Below, piece by piece: positions 1 to 7,009 of a stretch of DNA of 41,937 nucleotides. The DNA is taken from NCBI GenBank assembly GCA_964358895.1, contig CAYHPR010000008.1, forward strand, positions 1 through 41,937. Direction: 5' to 3'. The DNA comes from CAYHPR01 sp964358895 (GTDB lineage Archaea > Micrarchaeota > Micrarchaeia > CABMEP01). The position numbers were made by a program, and so were the translations under genes. The notes beneath the pieces are model-generated. The model saw nothing but the letters and a program-made list of their open reading frames with translations, had not been told where the DNA came from and did not search any database. The stretch's first letter is position 1, and each line of letters starts with the position of its first letter.

Positions 1-66
1 AAAGACTACAGGTTTATGGATAGAACTATCCTTTCTAATTTCTGTTGTTACCGTACTTACACTCAT
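1..66 (-). CDS. Partial gene running off the left edge, unknown product
   Basis: An open frame runs from an ATG at 66 leftward to the window edge (22 codons, no stop). The peptide begins MSVSTVTTEIRKD. A second in-frame ATG lies at 93. A TATA-like tttataaag at 95-104, read on the minus strand, lies about 30 bases before the ATG at 66, which would fit a nearly leaderless start. The gene would be divergent from the GTPase gene at 160. Too little is visible to name a family, and chance openness cannot be excluded over so short a stretch. Confidence 0.3.
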   Translation of the reverse strand, partial: MSVSTVTTEIRKDSSIHKPVVF

Positions 67-159
67 GCGTCGCCTCTGATCTATTATCTTCATGTTTTAT
101 AAAGCTAACCCGAAAACAGTCCAGTTGAAGCCCGATTGATTGGCTGACTGGTTGATTTT

Positions 160-1338
160 ATGTTGATAGAAACAGGAATCTCGAAGATTGATGAGATGAT
201 TGGCGGCGGAGTGACAAAAGGGAATAATTTACTGATAGTTGTAGAACCAGGGATCGATGCCTCAATTTTTCTTTCGCAGATAGCTTACAAATCATTGCAA
301 AAAGGAATGGCTTGTTTATATTACATCGAAGATAAATATCCTAAATCAGTTATGGCTAAAGCAAGTGAAATGAAGATGTGGGATGCAAAGAAGTTTGGAT
401 TTATTCAATTTATTGATGGATTCACTTCCAGAACAGGTGTTAAATCACCTGAGAAGTATGCAGTCAGCGACCCGACAAGCGTTAAGGAGATAACTGTCAC
501 AATTGACAAAGCTGTTCGCGAACATCGTGACACAGCTGTTCTCTTTTTTGATCAGCTTGACAGAACCGTATTAGAGCTTGGGGCCGATAAGGCTCTAACT
601 ATTCTCGATAGCACTATTGCATCTGCTATCGAAATGCATACTACTTCTTTCTTTACAATGGTAAACTGGGACTTTTCAACTGAATTTGTAGAAGAAGTGA
701 AGAAGAGATTTGAGTATGTGATTGAAGTTAAGGCTGTCGAAGAAAAATCACTGACCCGAAATTATTTTTATATTGAGAGAGCACCAACCAAATTTTCGAA
801 AATGGTTGTGCCATTCAGGATTGGATTAGATGGACTCGGAGTTTATGTGCCAAAAGTACTCATAACTGGCCCGTTTCATGCAGGAAAGTCGTCATTTGTC
901 CAGAAAGTAAGCACACGTGCCGTATCAATTGATAGGATAGGAACAACAGTTGCGTTAGACCACGGATACATAGATTATGGCGGCATTGCTGCCGACCTAT
1001 TTGGAACGCCCGGCCAAGAAAGATTTGAGTTTATGCTTGACATCTTGAAACGTGACACATTTGGTGTGATTTTATTGGTTGATTCAACAGATCCTAAATC
1101 CTTTAGCAGAGCACTTGAGATGTTGCACCACGTAAGGAAAGAAGCGATACCATACGTAATTGCGGCTAACAAACAAGATGTTAACGGAGCATTAAGTATC
1201 GAAGAGATACGAAAAATGATGAAACTACCAACTGATGTTCCGATTATAGCTACCTCTGCAGTTATTGGTACGGGTTGTTTAGATGCAGTAAAGGGAATGA
1301 TTGAGGTTATTGTAAGAAAAAAGATGATAGTTAAGTAG
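160..1338 (+). CDS. Degenerate KaiC/RAD55-like domain fused to Ras/MglA-like GTPase
   Basis: The 392 residues form two domains. Residues 1-215 resemble the KaiC/RAD55 RecA-like fold (opening TGISKIDEMIGGGVTKGN), but the Walker A position reads EPGIDAS and lacks the Lys-Thr needed to bind ATP. Residues 230-390 form a small GTPase with G1 GPFHAGKSS, a candidate switch-I threonine in GTTVALDHG, G3 DLFGTPGQERF, G4 NKQD and G5 TSA. The G3 region resembles the MglA/COG2229 (CvnD-like) GTPases rather than translation factors. The likely role is a cytoplasmic GTP-dependent switch with a pseudo-ATPase scaffold; partners are unknown. The gene lies 41 bases upstream of a second degenerate RAD55-like gene and probably forms an operon with it. 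The domain calls are strong; the biological role is inference. Confidence 0.8.
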   Translation: MLIETGISKIDEMIGGGVTKGNNLLIVVEPGIDASIFLSQIAYKSLQKGMACLYYIEDKYPKSVMAKASEMKMWDAKKFGFIQFIDGFTSRTGVKSPEKYAVSDPTSVKEITVTIDKAVREHRDTAVLFFDQLDRTVLELGADKALTILDSTIASAIEMHTTSFFTMVNWDFSTEFVEEVKKRFEYVIEVKAVEEKSLTRNYFYIERAPTKFSKMVVPFRIGLDGLGVYVPKVLITGPFHAGKSSFVQKVSTRAVSIDRIGTTVALDHGYIDYGGIAADLFGTPGQERFEFMLDILKRDTFGVILLVDSTDPKSFSRALEMLHHVRKEAIPYVIAANKQDVNGALSIEEIRKMMKLPTDVPIIATSAVIGTGCLDAVKGMIEVIVRKKMIVK

Positions 1339-1379
1339 ACGGATTGTGAAAGCAAAACAGAAAGATAAGAGGAAAGAAT

Positions 1380-2024
1380 ATGTTGACTGGAATAAAAACC
1401 TTTGATGCCCTCGGTGGCTTGCCTGAAAGAGCCAATATTCTTCTTATCGGACCGCCAGGACCAGAAAAAATGATGCTCAGCATAAAATTATTGGCGAACA
1501 ATTTGAATGTTGGTGGAAAGGGAATTTATGTAACAACAGATCAGCTACCAGTTGAGATTGAACAGAAGTCAAAGAAATTTGCGGCTGATCTCGAACCGTA
1601 TAGCGATAAGAGCCTTTGGTTTGTTGATTGCTTTTCATGGACACTTGGCAAACCTGCAGAAACAGAGAGGAAAGACATAATTGTACCGGGACCAAGCGCA
1701 CTAAATGATCTTTCAATAGGGATAACGCAATCCATGCAGACTGCGGGTGAAAGTCCGTCAGTTATTTTTCAGTCTGTCTCAACATTGTTGCTCTACAACA
1801 ATCCTGAGATGGTCTTCCGCTTTGTTCAGATTATGGGATCGCGCTTTAAGTTTTCAAATGCTACAACACTGTTACATCTTGAATCGAATATGCATGACGA
1901 AAAAGTCGTCACCACGATGAAGCATTTGGCTGATGAAGTCATTGAACTGAAGAGTGAAGATGGAAAAACAATGATCCTTTCGCCGACACTTGGAATAAGA
2001 AACTGGATAGAACTTATTTTATAA
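1380..2024 (+). CDS. RAD55/KaiC-like protein with broken Walker motifs
   Basis: A 214-residue single RecA-like domain of the RAD55/KaiC type. The P-loop reads GPPGPEKMM: the lysine remains, but the preceding glycine is Glu and the following Thr is Met. The expected Walker B aspartate in VIFQSVS is Gln. ATP hydrolysis is therefore unlikely. It follows the GTPase fusion by 41 bases with an agagga ribosome-binding site at 1367-1372, so the two probably act together, perhaps as a heteromeric complex. Its last 22 codons are duplicated at 2888-2953, beyond an orphan gene, so the present 3' end may have been supplied by an insertion. The fold is fairly sure; the function is unknown. Confidence 0.75.
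   Translation: MLTGIKTFDALGGLPERANILLIGPPGPEKMMLSIKLLANNLNVGGKGIYVTTDQLPVEIEQKSKKFAADLEPYSDKSLWFVDCFSWTLGKPAETERKDIIVPGPSALNDLSIGITQSMQTAGESPSVIFQSVSTLLLYNNPEMVFRFVQIMGSRFKFSNATTLLHLESNMHDEKVVTTMKHLADEVIELKSEDGKTMILSPTLGIRNWIELIL
1959..2024 (+). repeat. Direct repeat copy 1: present 3' end of the RAD55-like gene
   Basis: This 66-base stretch matches 2888-2953 at 57 positions. The first 50 bases differ only at 1985. Almost all differences are synonymous: both copies encode GKTMILSPTLGIRNWIEL, then IL here and LL in the other copy, then TAA. The repeat brackets about 860 bases containing one orphan gene and resembles an attachment-site duplication at a gene 3' end. Confidence 0.85.
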
Positions 2025-2137
2025 ATCCTTTGATGAACTACTTATTTCAAACCGTTTGACTTGAATTTCAGATTAATTTAGCTTTGAAATTTTGGTTCAT
2101 ATCTAGGTTACTCTTTTGTCTGTTGTTCGAAATTAGT

Positions 2138-2794
2138 TCAGGATGCCACAAAATGATCCTCTAATGCTTTGGCAGTGATATAGAGGTTCGCATCATTATC
2201 TGCATAAGCTGTGGTAGCCAATTTGAGTAAGCTGTTCACAAATTTTTCTCTATAAATTTCAGGAATATTATTTATTATTTCTGGTAATTCTTTTTCCAAT
2301 TGATCATGACTATTCCAGTCTTTTTGTCCAGTTTCGTGAAATAAAATATTTTGAGTAATTCTCAAATAAGATAGTTTGAACCTATTTTCGACAGCCTTGA
2401 AACTAGCTTCAAGTTTGTCAAACGGATAAAATGGATCTTGTTTTTCCTTGATTGTTTCAAAATAATCATAAATTTCTTTCTTATGCAATTCGATAATCCC
2501 ATCACTATTCAAAACATAATCTTTTAGTGATTCAATTCTCTTATGAAAATCTTCAAGATTTTTCTTTTCTTCTACCTTACGTAATATTTGATAGCCTCTC
2601 TCTATTTCTTCTGCTATTTGATTAACACCATCTATATCAGAATCCTGAAGTGGCATTTTAAGTCGTAAATATTTAATCTCGAGTTTGCGTACTTTTTCTT
2701 TTAAACTTGAGAGTAATGGATCATTAATTCTGGCGGATTGCTTGGCTAATTGTCTATAATCGTGAACTAATTCAGATATACCACCATATCTCAT
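2138..2794 (-). CDS. Orphan helical/coiled-coil protein inside the repeat-bounded insert
   Basis: A 218-residue, charged, almost entirely helical protein without transmembrane segments or a signal peptide. Residues 20-115 look coiled-coil (runs such as LKEKVRKLEIKYLRLK). I recognise no family. The start is supported by a TATA box at 2812-2821, about 23 bases upstream of the ATG, implying a leaderless transcript. It is the only gene between the two copies of the RAD55-like 3' end, on the opposite strand to its neighbours, so it is best seen as cargo of a small insertion. It resembles the orphan at 39917-40600 in size and helical character, but I see no clear sequence match. Confidence 0.7.
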   Translation of the reverse strand: MRYGGISELVHDYRQLAKQSARINDPLLSSLKEKVRKLEIKYLRLKMPLQDSDIDGVNQIAEEIERGYQILRKVEEKKNLEDFHKRIESLKDYVLNSDGIIELHKKEIYDYFETIKEKQDPFYPFDKLEASFKAVENRFKLSYLRITQNILFHETGQKDWNSHDQLEKELPEIINNIPEIYREKFVNSLLKLATTAYADNDANLYITAKALEDHFVAS

Positions 2795-2811
2795 GTTTAT
2801 ATTGTTATAAT

Positions 2812-2821
2812 GTTATATTTA
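2812..2821 (-). promoter_or_regulatory. TATA box of the orphan helical gene
   Basis: Minus-strand taaatataac centred about 23 bases upstream of the ATG at 2794, the usual archaeal spacing to a leaderless start. Confidence 0.5.
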
Positions 2822-2887
2822 GATCTTTCCTTTGTTGAGAGCTTGTCGAATAAACCATAATAAAAGCAAAAAATCTGCTATAGCTAG

Positions 2888-2953
2888 GATGGAAAAACAA
2901 TGATCCTTTCGCCAACACTTGGAATAAGAAACTGGATTGAGTTATTGCTGTAA
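2888..2953 (+). repeat. Direct repeat copy 2: orphaned 3' end of the RAD55-like gene
   Basis: This second copy of the last 22 codons of the gene ending at 2024 has no upstream coding body. It still ends in TAA at 2951-2953 and keeps the reading frame and near-identical protein. It could be the original gene end displaced by an insertion, or the remnant of a deleted tandem paralogue. Confidence 0.85.
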
Positions 2954-2972
2954 GTTGAAATTGGAAGGTATG

Positions 2973-3000
2973 ATTGTAAGAATCAGATTGTAAGAATCAG
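2973..3000. repeat. Tandem duplication of a 14-base unit
   Basis: The unit attgtaagaatcag occurs twice head to tail (2973-2986 and 2987-3000). The right copy overlaps the last codons of the 55-residue minus-strand gene. It looks like simple replication slippage. Confidence 0.8.
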
Positions 3001-3164
3001 TTACTATCTTCTTTGAAGAAACGTTTTCTCTGACGATCTGAAAGAGGTTCATATATTTCTGCCGTATCAAGCTCTTCTCGGTCGCTGACAGTTATGCCGA
3101 AAAGTGCGATCGAATCCTCGTCTCCTCCACTAACGCTCTTATTTCGAATCGCTCGTTTTTTCAC
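2997..3164 (-). CDS. 55-residue charged protein, GTG start
   Basis: A minus-strand frame of 55 codons begins at GTG 3164 and ends with TGA at 2997-2999. The protein begins MKKRAIRNKSVSGGDED and ends with a basic stretch, SDRQRKRFFKEDSN. Upstream on the minus strand lie a ggag motif about 7 bases from the GTG and a ctttaaattt TATA-like box about 25-30 bases away. No family is recognised. If the 2025-2889 segment is an insertion, this gene was originally convergent with the RAD55-like gene, separated by about 43 bases. It is short and unverified, but the promoter and ribosome-site signals favour a real gene. Confidence 0.45.
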   Translation of the reverse strand: MKKRAIRNKSVSGGDEDSIALFGITVSDREELDTAEIYEPLSDRQRKRFFKEDSN

Positions 3165-3252
3165 ACCACGTACTCCAAAATGCCAAATTTAAAGCTTTGT
3201 ACGTCACTCGTCCCTGGCTGGGCTGTGTGGAGGTAGGCCACCAGATACAAAG

Positions 3253-3262
3253 AAATTTAATA
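3253..3262 (+). promoter_or_regulatory. TATA box of the ABC exporter
   Basis: The motif aaatttaata lies about 32 bases before the GTG at 3290. An ATG at 3283, 25 bases away, opens a different frame that stops after 47 codons, so it is not preferred. Confidence 0.45.
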
Positions 3263-3289
3263 ACGTAAAGAGGAAGTAGAGCATGCACA

Positions 3290-5080
3290 GTGAATACGCC
3301 GAAGTCGGCGGATGCGAATGTAATGAAAAAAGAAAACCCAATACTTCGAGTGCTGAACCTGCTAAAGGACAGCAAAAGAGAAGCAACCTTTCTCGTGCTA
3401 TTGATCTTAGTGTCCACCGGATTTGAAATCACAGCGCCGTTCATAGCACAGAGTCTCATTGATAAACTTATTTTATTCTTCACGGAAGGGGGAAGTGCAC
3501 CGATTGATTTCCTTTTGCTAACGGCAGGAGGGATACTTGTTGTCACAGTGATTTCCAGCGTAGTGAGGTCTGTATATGATTACCGTCTATTTACGACGGT
3601 AACGAAGATCGAAGATACTTTGAGGTTCAAAGTAGTTGAAAAGTACCTAAAGCTTCACGTCCTCTTTCACCATGGCTCGTCTAGCGGACAGATAATAGGA
3701 AGGATAGAAAGAGGAGCAACTGCAGTCTACATTATTATTCATGACATACTTGGACATAACCTGTTGCCGCCGCTCATAGTATTTATAGGAGTCATAACTG
3801 TACTTGCTCTGAAAAATCCCTGGGTAGCTCTAGCCGTATTCATTCCACTTCCAATTTATGTCATCAGCGTCAAAAGCATATCAGAGAGGATATACGCAAT
3901 AGAAAAAAGAGCCAACGATGACTTCGAAGCAGTTTACAGAGAAGCATATGATGTAGCATCAAATGTCATCACTGTAAAAAAGTTTCACCAAGAAAATGCA
4001 GAGACAGCAAAACAGATACTGCTTCAAGAAAAGGCAAGGAATACACAATATGGAGCTGAACGACTATGGAAACTTGTGGAAAACATACAAACTGTGATAA
4101 CAACCGCAGGCAGGATCGGCGTTATACTGGTAACAGGCTACTTCGTCATCAATGGTCAGAGCACCATCGGAGAATTTGTCCTCTATGTGACGCTACAGGG
4201 AATGGCATATAATCCACTCTACCAACTTTCCATAGTTATCCCAAGACTCAGGAGGAACACTGCAAGGGTAGAAAGACTATTTGACATAATAGACGAACCG
4301 ATGCTTGTAACAGATAAGATAAATGCAGTGCCGTTACCGCTGCACTCAAAGGAGATAAGGTTTGACAACGTGTGGTTGCGCTACAACAAAAATATGAGTT
4401 GGGCACTTCAGAAGATTAATGTAAGGATTCCCGCAGGCAAAACAGTTGCATTAGTAGGCAGGAGCGGAAGCGGAAAAACTACATTCATCAACCTCTTGCT
4501 CAGGTCATTCGACCCTGATAAAGGAAGTATCAGGATAGATGGCATCGATATCCGAGACTGTAAGCGAGAGAGTTTGCTAAACCAGTTAGCAGTGGTTCCG
4601 CAGGAAGTAGATCTCTTCTCACGATCTATACAGAACAACATAGCTTATGGAAAACCGAAAGTCAAAAAAGATGCAATAATAAAAGCTGCAAAAACAGCAC
4701 TGGCACATGACTTCATTAGCAAGACGGAAAAAGGGTATGACACGCTTGTTGGAGAGAGAGGAATAAAGCTATCTGGAGGAGAACGACAGCGTATTGGAAT
4801 AGCACGAGCAGTGCTAAGAGATCCAAAAATACTTGTTCTTGACGAGGCCACAAGCCATCTTGATACGGAGAGTGAAAAACTAATAGCGAAGGCTATAAAC
4901 GCTCTGATCAAAAACAGAACGACGTTTATCATAGCACACAGGCTGTCAACTATCCTTCATGCCGACATGATTCTTGTCTTCAATGAGGGGAAGTTAGAAG
5001 CAGTCGGAAAGCATGCACAGCTGCTTAAGAAGAGTCCTACTTATAAGAAATTGTATTCATTACAATTCAGCGAGATCTAA
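3290..5080 (+). CDS. ABC exporter half-transporter (type IV fold, MsbA/MDR-like)
   Basis: A 596-residue fusion of a six-helix membrane domain (about residues 25-325) and an ATPase domain (about 350-590). Walker A is GRSGSGKTT near residue 390, the signature LSGGERQR near 494, Walker B ILVLDEATSHLD near 515, and the H-loop AHRLST near 549. All are intact, so it should be an active ATP-driven exporter working as a homodimer. The substrate (lipid, drug or peptide) cannot be read from sequence. The start is GTG 3290 by frame; the ATG at 3323 is an alternative. It stands alone with its own promoter. Confidence 0.9.
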   Translation: MNTPKSADANVMKKENPILRVLNLLKDSKREATFLVLLILVSTGFEITAPFIAQSLIDKLILFFTEGGSAPIDFLLLTAGGILVVTVISSVVRSVYDYRLFTTVTKIEDTLRFKVVEKYLKLHVLFHHGSSSGQIIGRIERGATAVYIIIHDILGHNLLPPLIVFIGVITVLALKNPWVALAVFIPLPIYVISVKSISERIYAIEKRANDDFEAVYREAYDVASNVITVKKFHQENAETAKQILLQEKARNTQYGAERLWKLVENIQTVITTAGRIGVILVTGYFVINGQSTIGEFVLYVTLQGMAYNPLYQLSIVIPRLRRNTARVERLFDIIDEPMLVTDKINAVPLPLHSKEIRFDNVWLRYNKNMSWALQKINVRIPAGKTVALVGRSGSGKTTFINLLLRSFDPDKGSIRIDGIDIRDCKRESLLNQLAVVPQEVDLFSRSIQNNIAYGKPKVKKDAIIKAAKTALAHDFISKTEKGYDTLVGERGIKLSGGERQRIGIARAVLRDPKILVLDEATSHLDTESEKLIAKAINALIKNRTTFIIAHRLSTILHADMILVFNEGKLEAVGKHAQLLKKSPTYKKLYSLQFSEI

Positions 5081-5104
5081 CCTGCACCCTAATACGCCCG
5101 CTAT

Positions 5105-5114
5105 GTTTATATAG
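5105..5114 (+). promoter_or_regulatory. TATA box and Shine-Dalgarno of the coiled-coil gene
   Basis: The TATA-like gtttatatag is centred 33 bases before ATG 5142. A gggag motif at 5134-5138 sits four bases from the ATG, so this transcript probably has a short leader rather than none. Confidence 0.5.
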
Positions 5115-5141
5115 TTCCTAAGAGTAAAGATTTGGGAGACA

Positions 5142-7007
5142 ATGGATGGAGAGATCTTTTCTTTAGCGGACAAGGTTATAGAGACGCTTAAACAGAGAAA
5201 AATATTAGAGTTTGAAGACCTAATTAAGGAAGTTCAAGGAGATAAAAAGACTATCAAGCGCATAACTGAGCTGCTTGAAAGACAAGGCATGGTTTCTATT
5301 GAGTATAAACTAACAAAGGTCATTATCGCATGGAATGACACAGAGCCACATAAGACTGTACCGATTGCATATGGAAAATATCGTATTATTTCAATGGATC
5401 AAAAAGGAAACCGAGAAAAGAGAGAAGCTGCAGAAATAAAGAGATCGATCCCAGCTCCAGATGAACTACCGTTTATAACTAAAGAAGTAGAATTTGAAGA
5501 AAAAAAAGATTTTAGAAAAGGAAAAGAGAAAAAATCTGAAAAAGAAAAGGAGAAAGAACGAGTTACTAGACATGAACCTGAAGTTCCTCAGCAGTTATTT
5601 GCACTAAGACAAGCAAGAGAACGAGAACTTGAAAGGCAAAGAGTAAGAGAAAAAGAAATCTCAAAGATTGAAACAGCAAAGGCGAAAGGAAAAGAAAAAC
5701 AGAAGGAATATGATGAACTGATCAGATTAAGAGAGATAAGAGACATTGCACAGAAAGGAAGAGCAAAACTAAAAGAAAAAGGAACTAAAGTAGAGCTGGG
5801 AGAAGGAAAATCTATTCTTAGAGAGTATCTCGCGCCTAGAACAATTGACATTGATGAACGTTCAGTAGCCATCGATGAGGGAGATAAAGAAGATGAAGTC
5901 AAACAGATGGCAGAAGAACTGAAAGAAAAACTCAAGGGCATACAAATAAAGAAGGCAGAAGTGGCTGAACTAAACAGAAAAAAGGCTGGACTTGTTGAAG
6001 AGTATTACACACCAATCAGTCAGAGAGTTGAAACTGAAATAATGATTATAGCAGATCTAGTTGCAGACAAGGAACAGAAGATCAAGAAACTGAAGGAAAG
6101 ATTGAAGGCATTGCCAGAAAGAATAAGTGAGATAGACATTGATACGCTTGAACTGAGAAATATTGAACTTGAAGCGAAAAGCCGATTCAATGAAGGGATA
6201 TCTGAACTAGAGGAGGTAGTCAGACAGATTAAAACAATTCAAAAATCCGTAAAAGAGGACATAGGCGCTTCGAAAGAAACATTAAACAATCAGGTAGAAA
6301 AACTGAATTCACTAAAGAATAAGGTCGCTCAATACTCTGATATGGAATCAGACATTGAAAAACGGCTCATAACTATGCATACAAAAATAGAAAAAGAAAT
6401 GGATGATGTTAATGCTCTAGAAGGAGAACTTGAAACCGTAAGGAGCATAAGTGATGGCGTCAAGTCAAGAGTTTTTGAAATTGAAAAGAATATTGATGAA
6501 GGCAGCATAAGTCTTGGAAATGTTGAAAAAAGAATAAAAAATCTTACAAAACTTGATGAACTTGTGAAAGAAACAAAAGGTAAATATGTAAATGCACTCC
6601 AAGATTTGGAACACGAAATCGCTGAAGAAGAAACAGAACTAGCTAAGATTAGAGAGATCGTTGAAAGTGGATTTGCTAGGAAGTATCTCAGTGAGATTGA
6701 AGGTATGCGAGAGAGACATGAGGCAGAAGTTACAAATGTTGCCTTGAAAGAACAGGAAATTAATGAACATCTTGATAAGGCAAAGATTGAATTGAGAAGA
6801 CTGATCAGACAGAGTAAAGAGTTAAGTGATAAACTTTATGCAGTTTTACCTAAGAAATCTATAAGTCTTAGCGAAATTGACAAAAAAATTGATGAACGAA
6901 TGGAAGTAATAGAAGAAAGAGAAAAGGAAAAAGAAGAAAAAGCCCAGGAAAGAAAGAGTGTATTAAGTGATTTAAACGAATTTTTATCAAATTTTAAAAA
7001 GAAATAA
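5142..7007 (+). CDS. Winged-helix plus long coiled-coil protein
   Basis: A 621-residue soluble protein. Residues 5-65 look like a winged helix-turn-helix (ending MVSIEYKLTKVIIAW). Residues 100-220 are extremely rich in Lys, Glu and Arg, and residues 240-615 form long coiled coils. There is no membrane segment, Walker motif or SMC head, so it is not an SMC or Rad50. The architecture suggests a DNA-tethering or cytoskeletal scaffold, but no family is recognised. It converges with the PrsW-like gene, with two bases between stops. The coding call is very secure; the role is unknown. Confidence 0.8.
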   Translation: MDGEIFSLADKVIETLKQRKILEFEDLIKEVQGDKKTIKRITELLERQGMVSIEYKLTKVIIAWNDTEPHKTVPIAYGKYRIISMDQKGNREKREAAEIKRSIPAPDELPFITKEVEFEEKKDFRKGKEKKSEKEKEKERVTRHEPEVPQQLFALRQARERELERQRVREKEISKIETAKAKGKEKQKEYDELIRLREIRDIAQKGRAKLKEKGTKVELGEGKSILREYLAPRTIDIDERSVAIDEGDKEDEVKQMAEELKEKLKGIQIKKAEVAELNRKKAGLVEEYYTPISQRVETEIMIIADLVADKEQKIKKLKERLKALPERISEIDIDTLELRNIELEAKSRFNEGISELEEVVRQIKTIQKSVKEDIGASKETLNNQVEKLNSLKNKVAQYSDMESDIEKRLITMHTKIEKEMDDVNALEGELETVRSISDGVKSRVFEIEKNIDEGSISLGNVEKRIKNLTKLDELVKETKGKYVNALQDLEHEIAEEETELAKIREIVESGFARKYLSEIEGMRERHEAEVTNVALKEQEINEHLDKAKIELRRLIRQSKELSDKLYAVLPKKSISLSEIDKKIDERMEVIEEREKEKEEKAQERKSVLSDLNEFLSNFKKK

Positions 7008-7009
7008 GA

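Noticed and set aside
975..1355. 126-codon open frame antisense to the GTPase domain
   Set aside because: Lies wholly over a well-supported GTPase; no promoter or family match. Shadow frame.
2973..3000. Tandem 14-base repeat considered as a CRISPR remnant
   Set aside because: Only two head-to-tail copies without spacers; slippage is simpler.
3283..3426. ATG-started frame at the predicted transcription start of the ABC gene
   Set aside because: Stops after 47 codons and is out of frame with the exporter; composition is not protein-like.
3139..3546. 135-codon minus-strand frame at the start of the ABC exporter
   Set aside because: Overlaps the strongly supported exporter N-terminus and the 55-residue gene; hydrophobic shadow of membrane helices.
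5142..7007. SMC/Rad50-like ATPase call for the coiled-coil protein
   Set aside because: No Walker A, signature or Walker B motif at either end.
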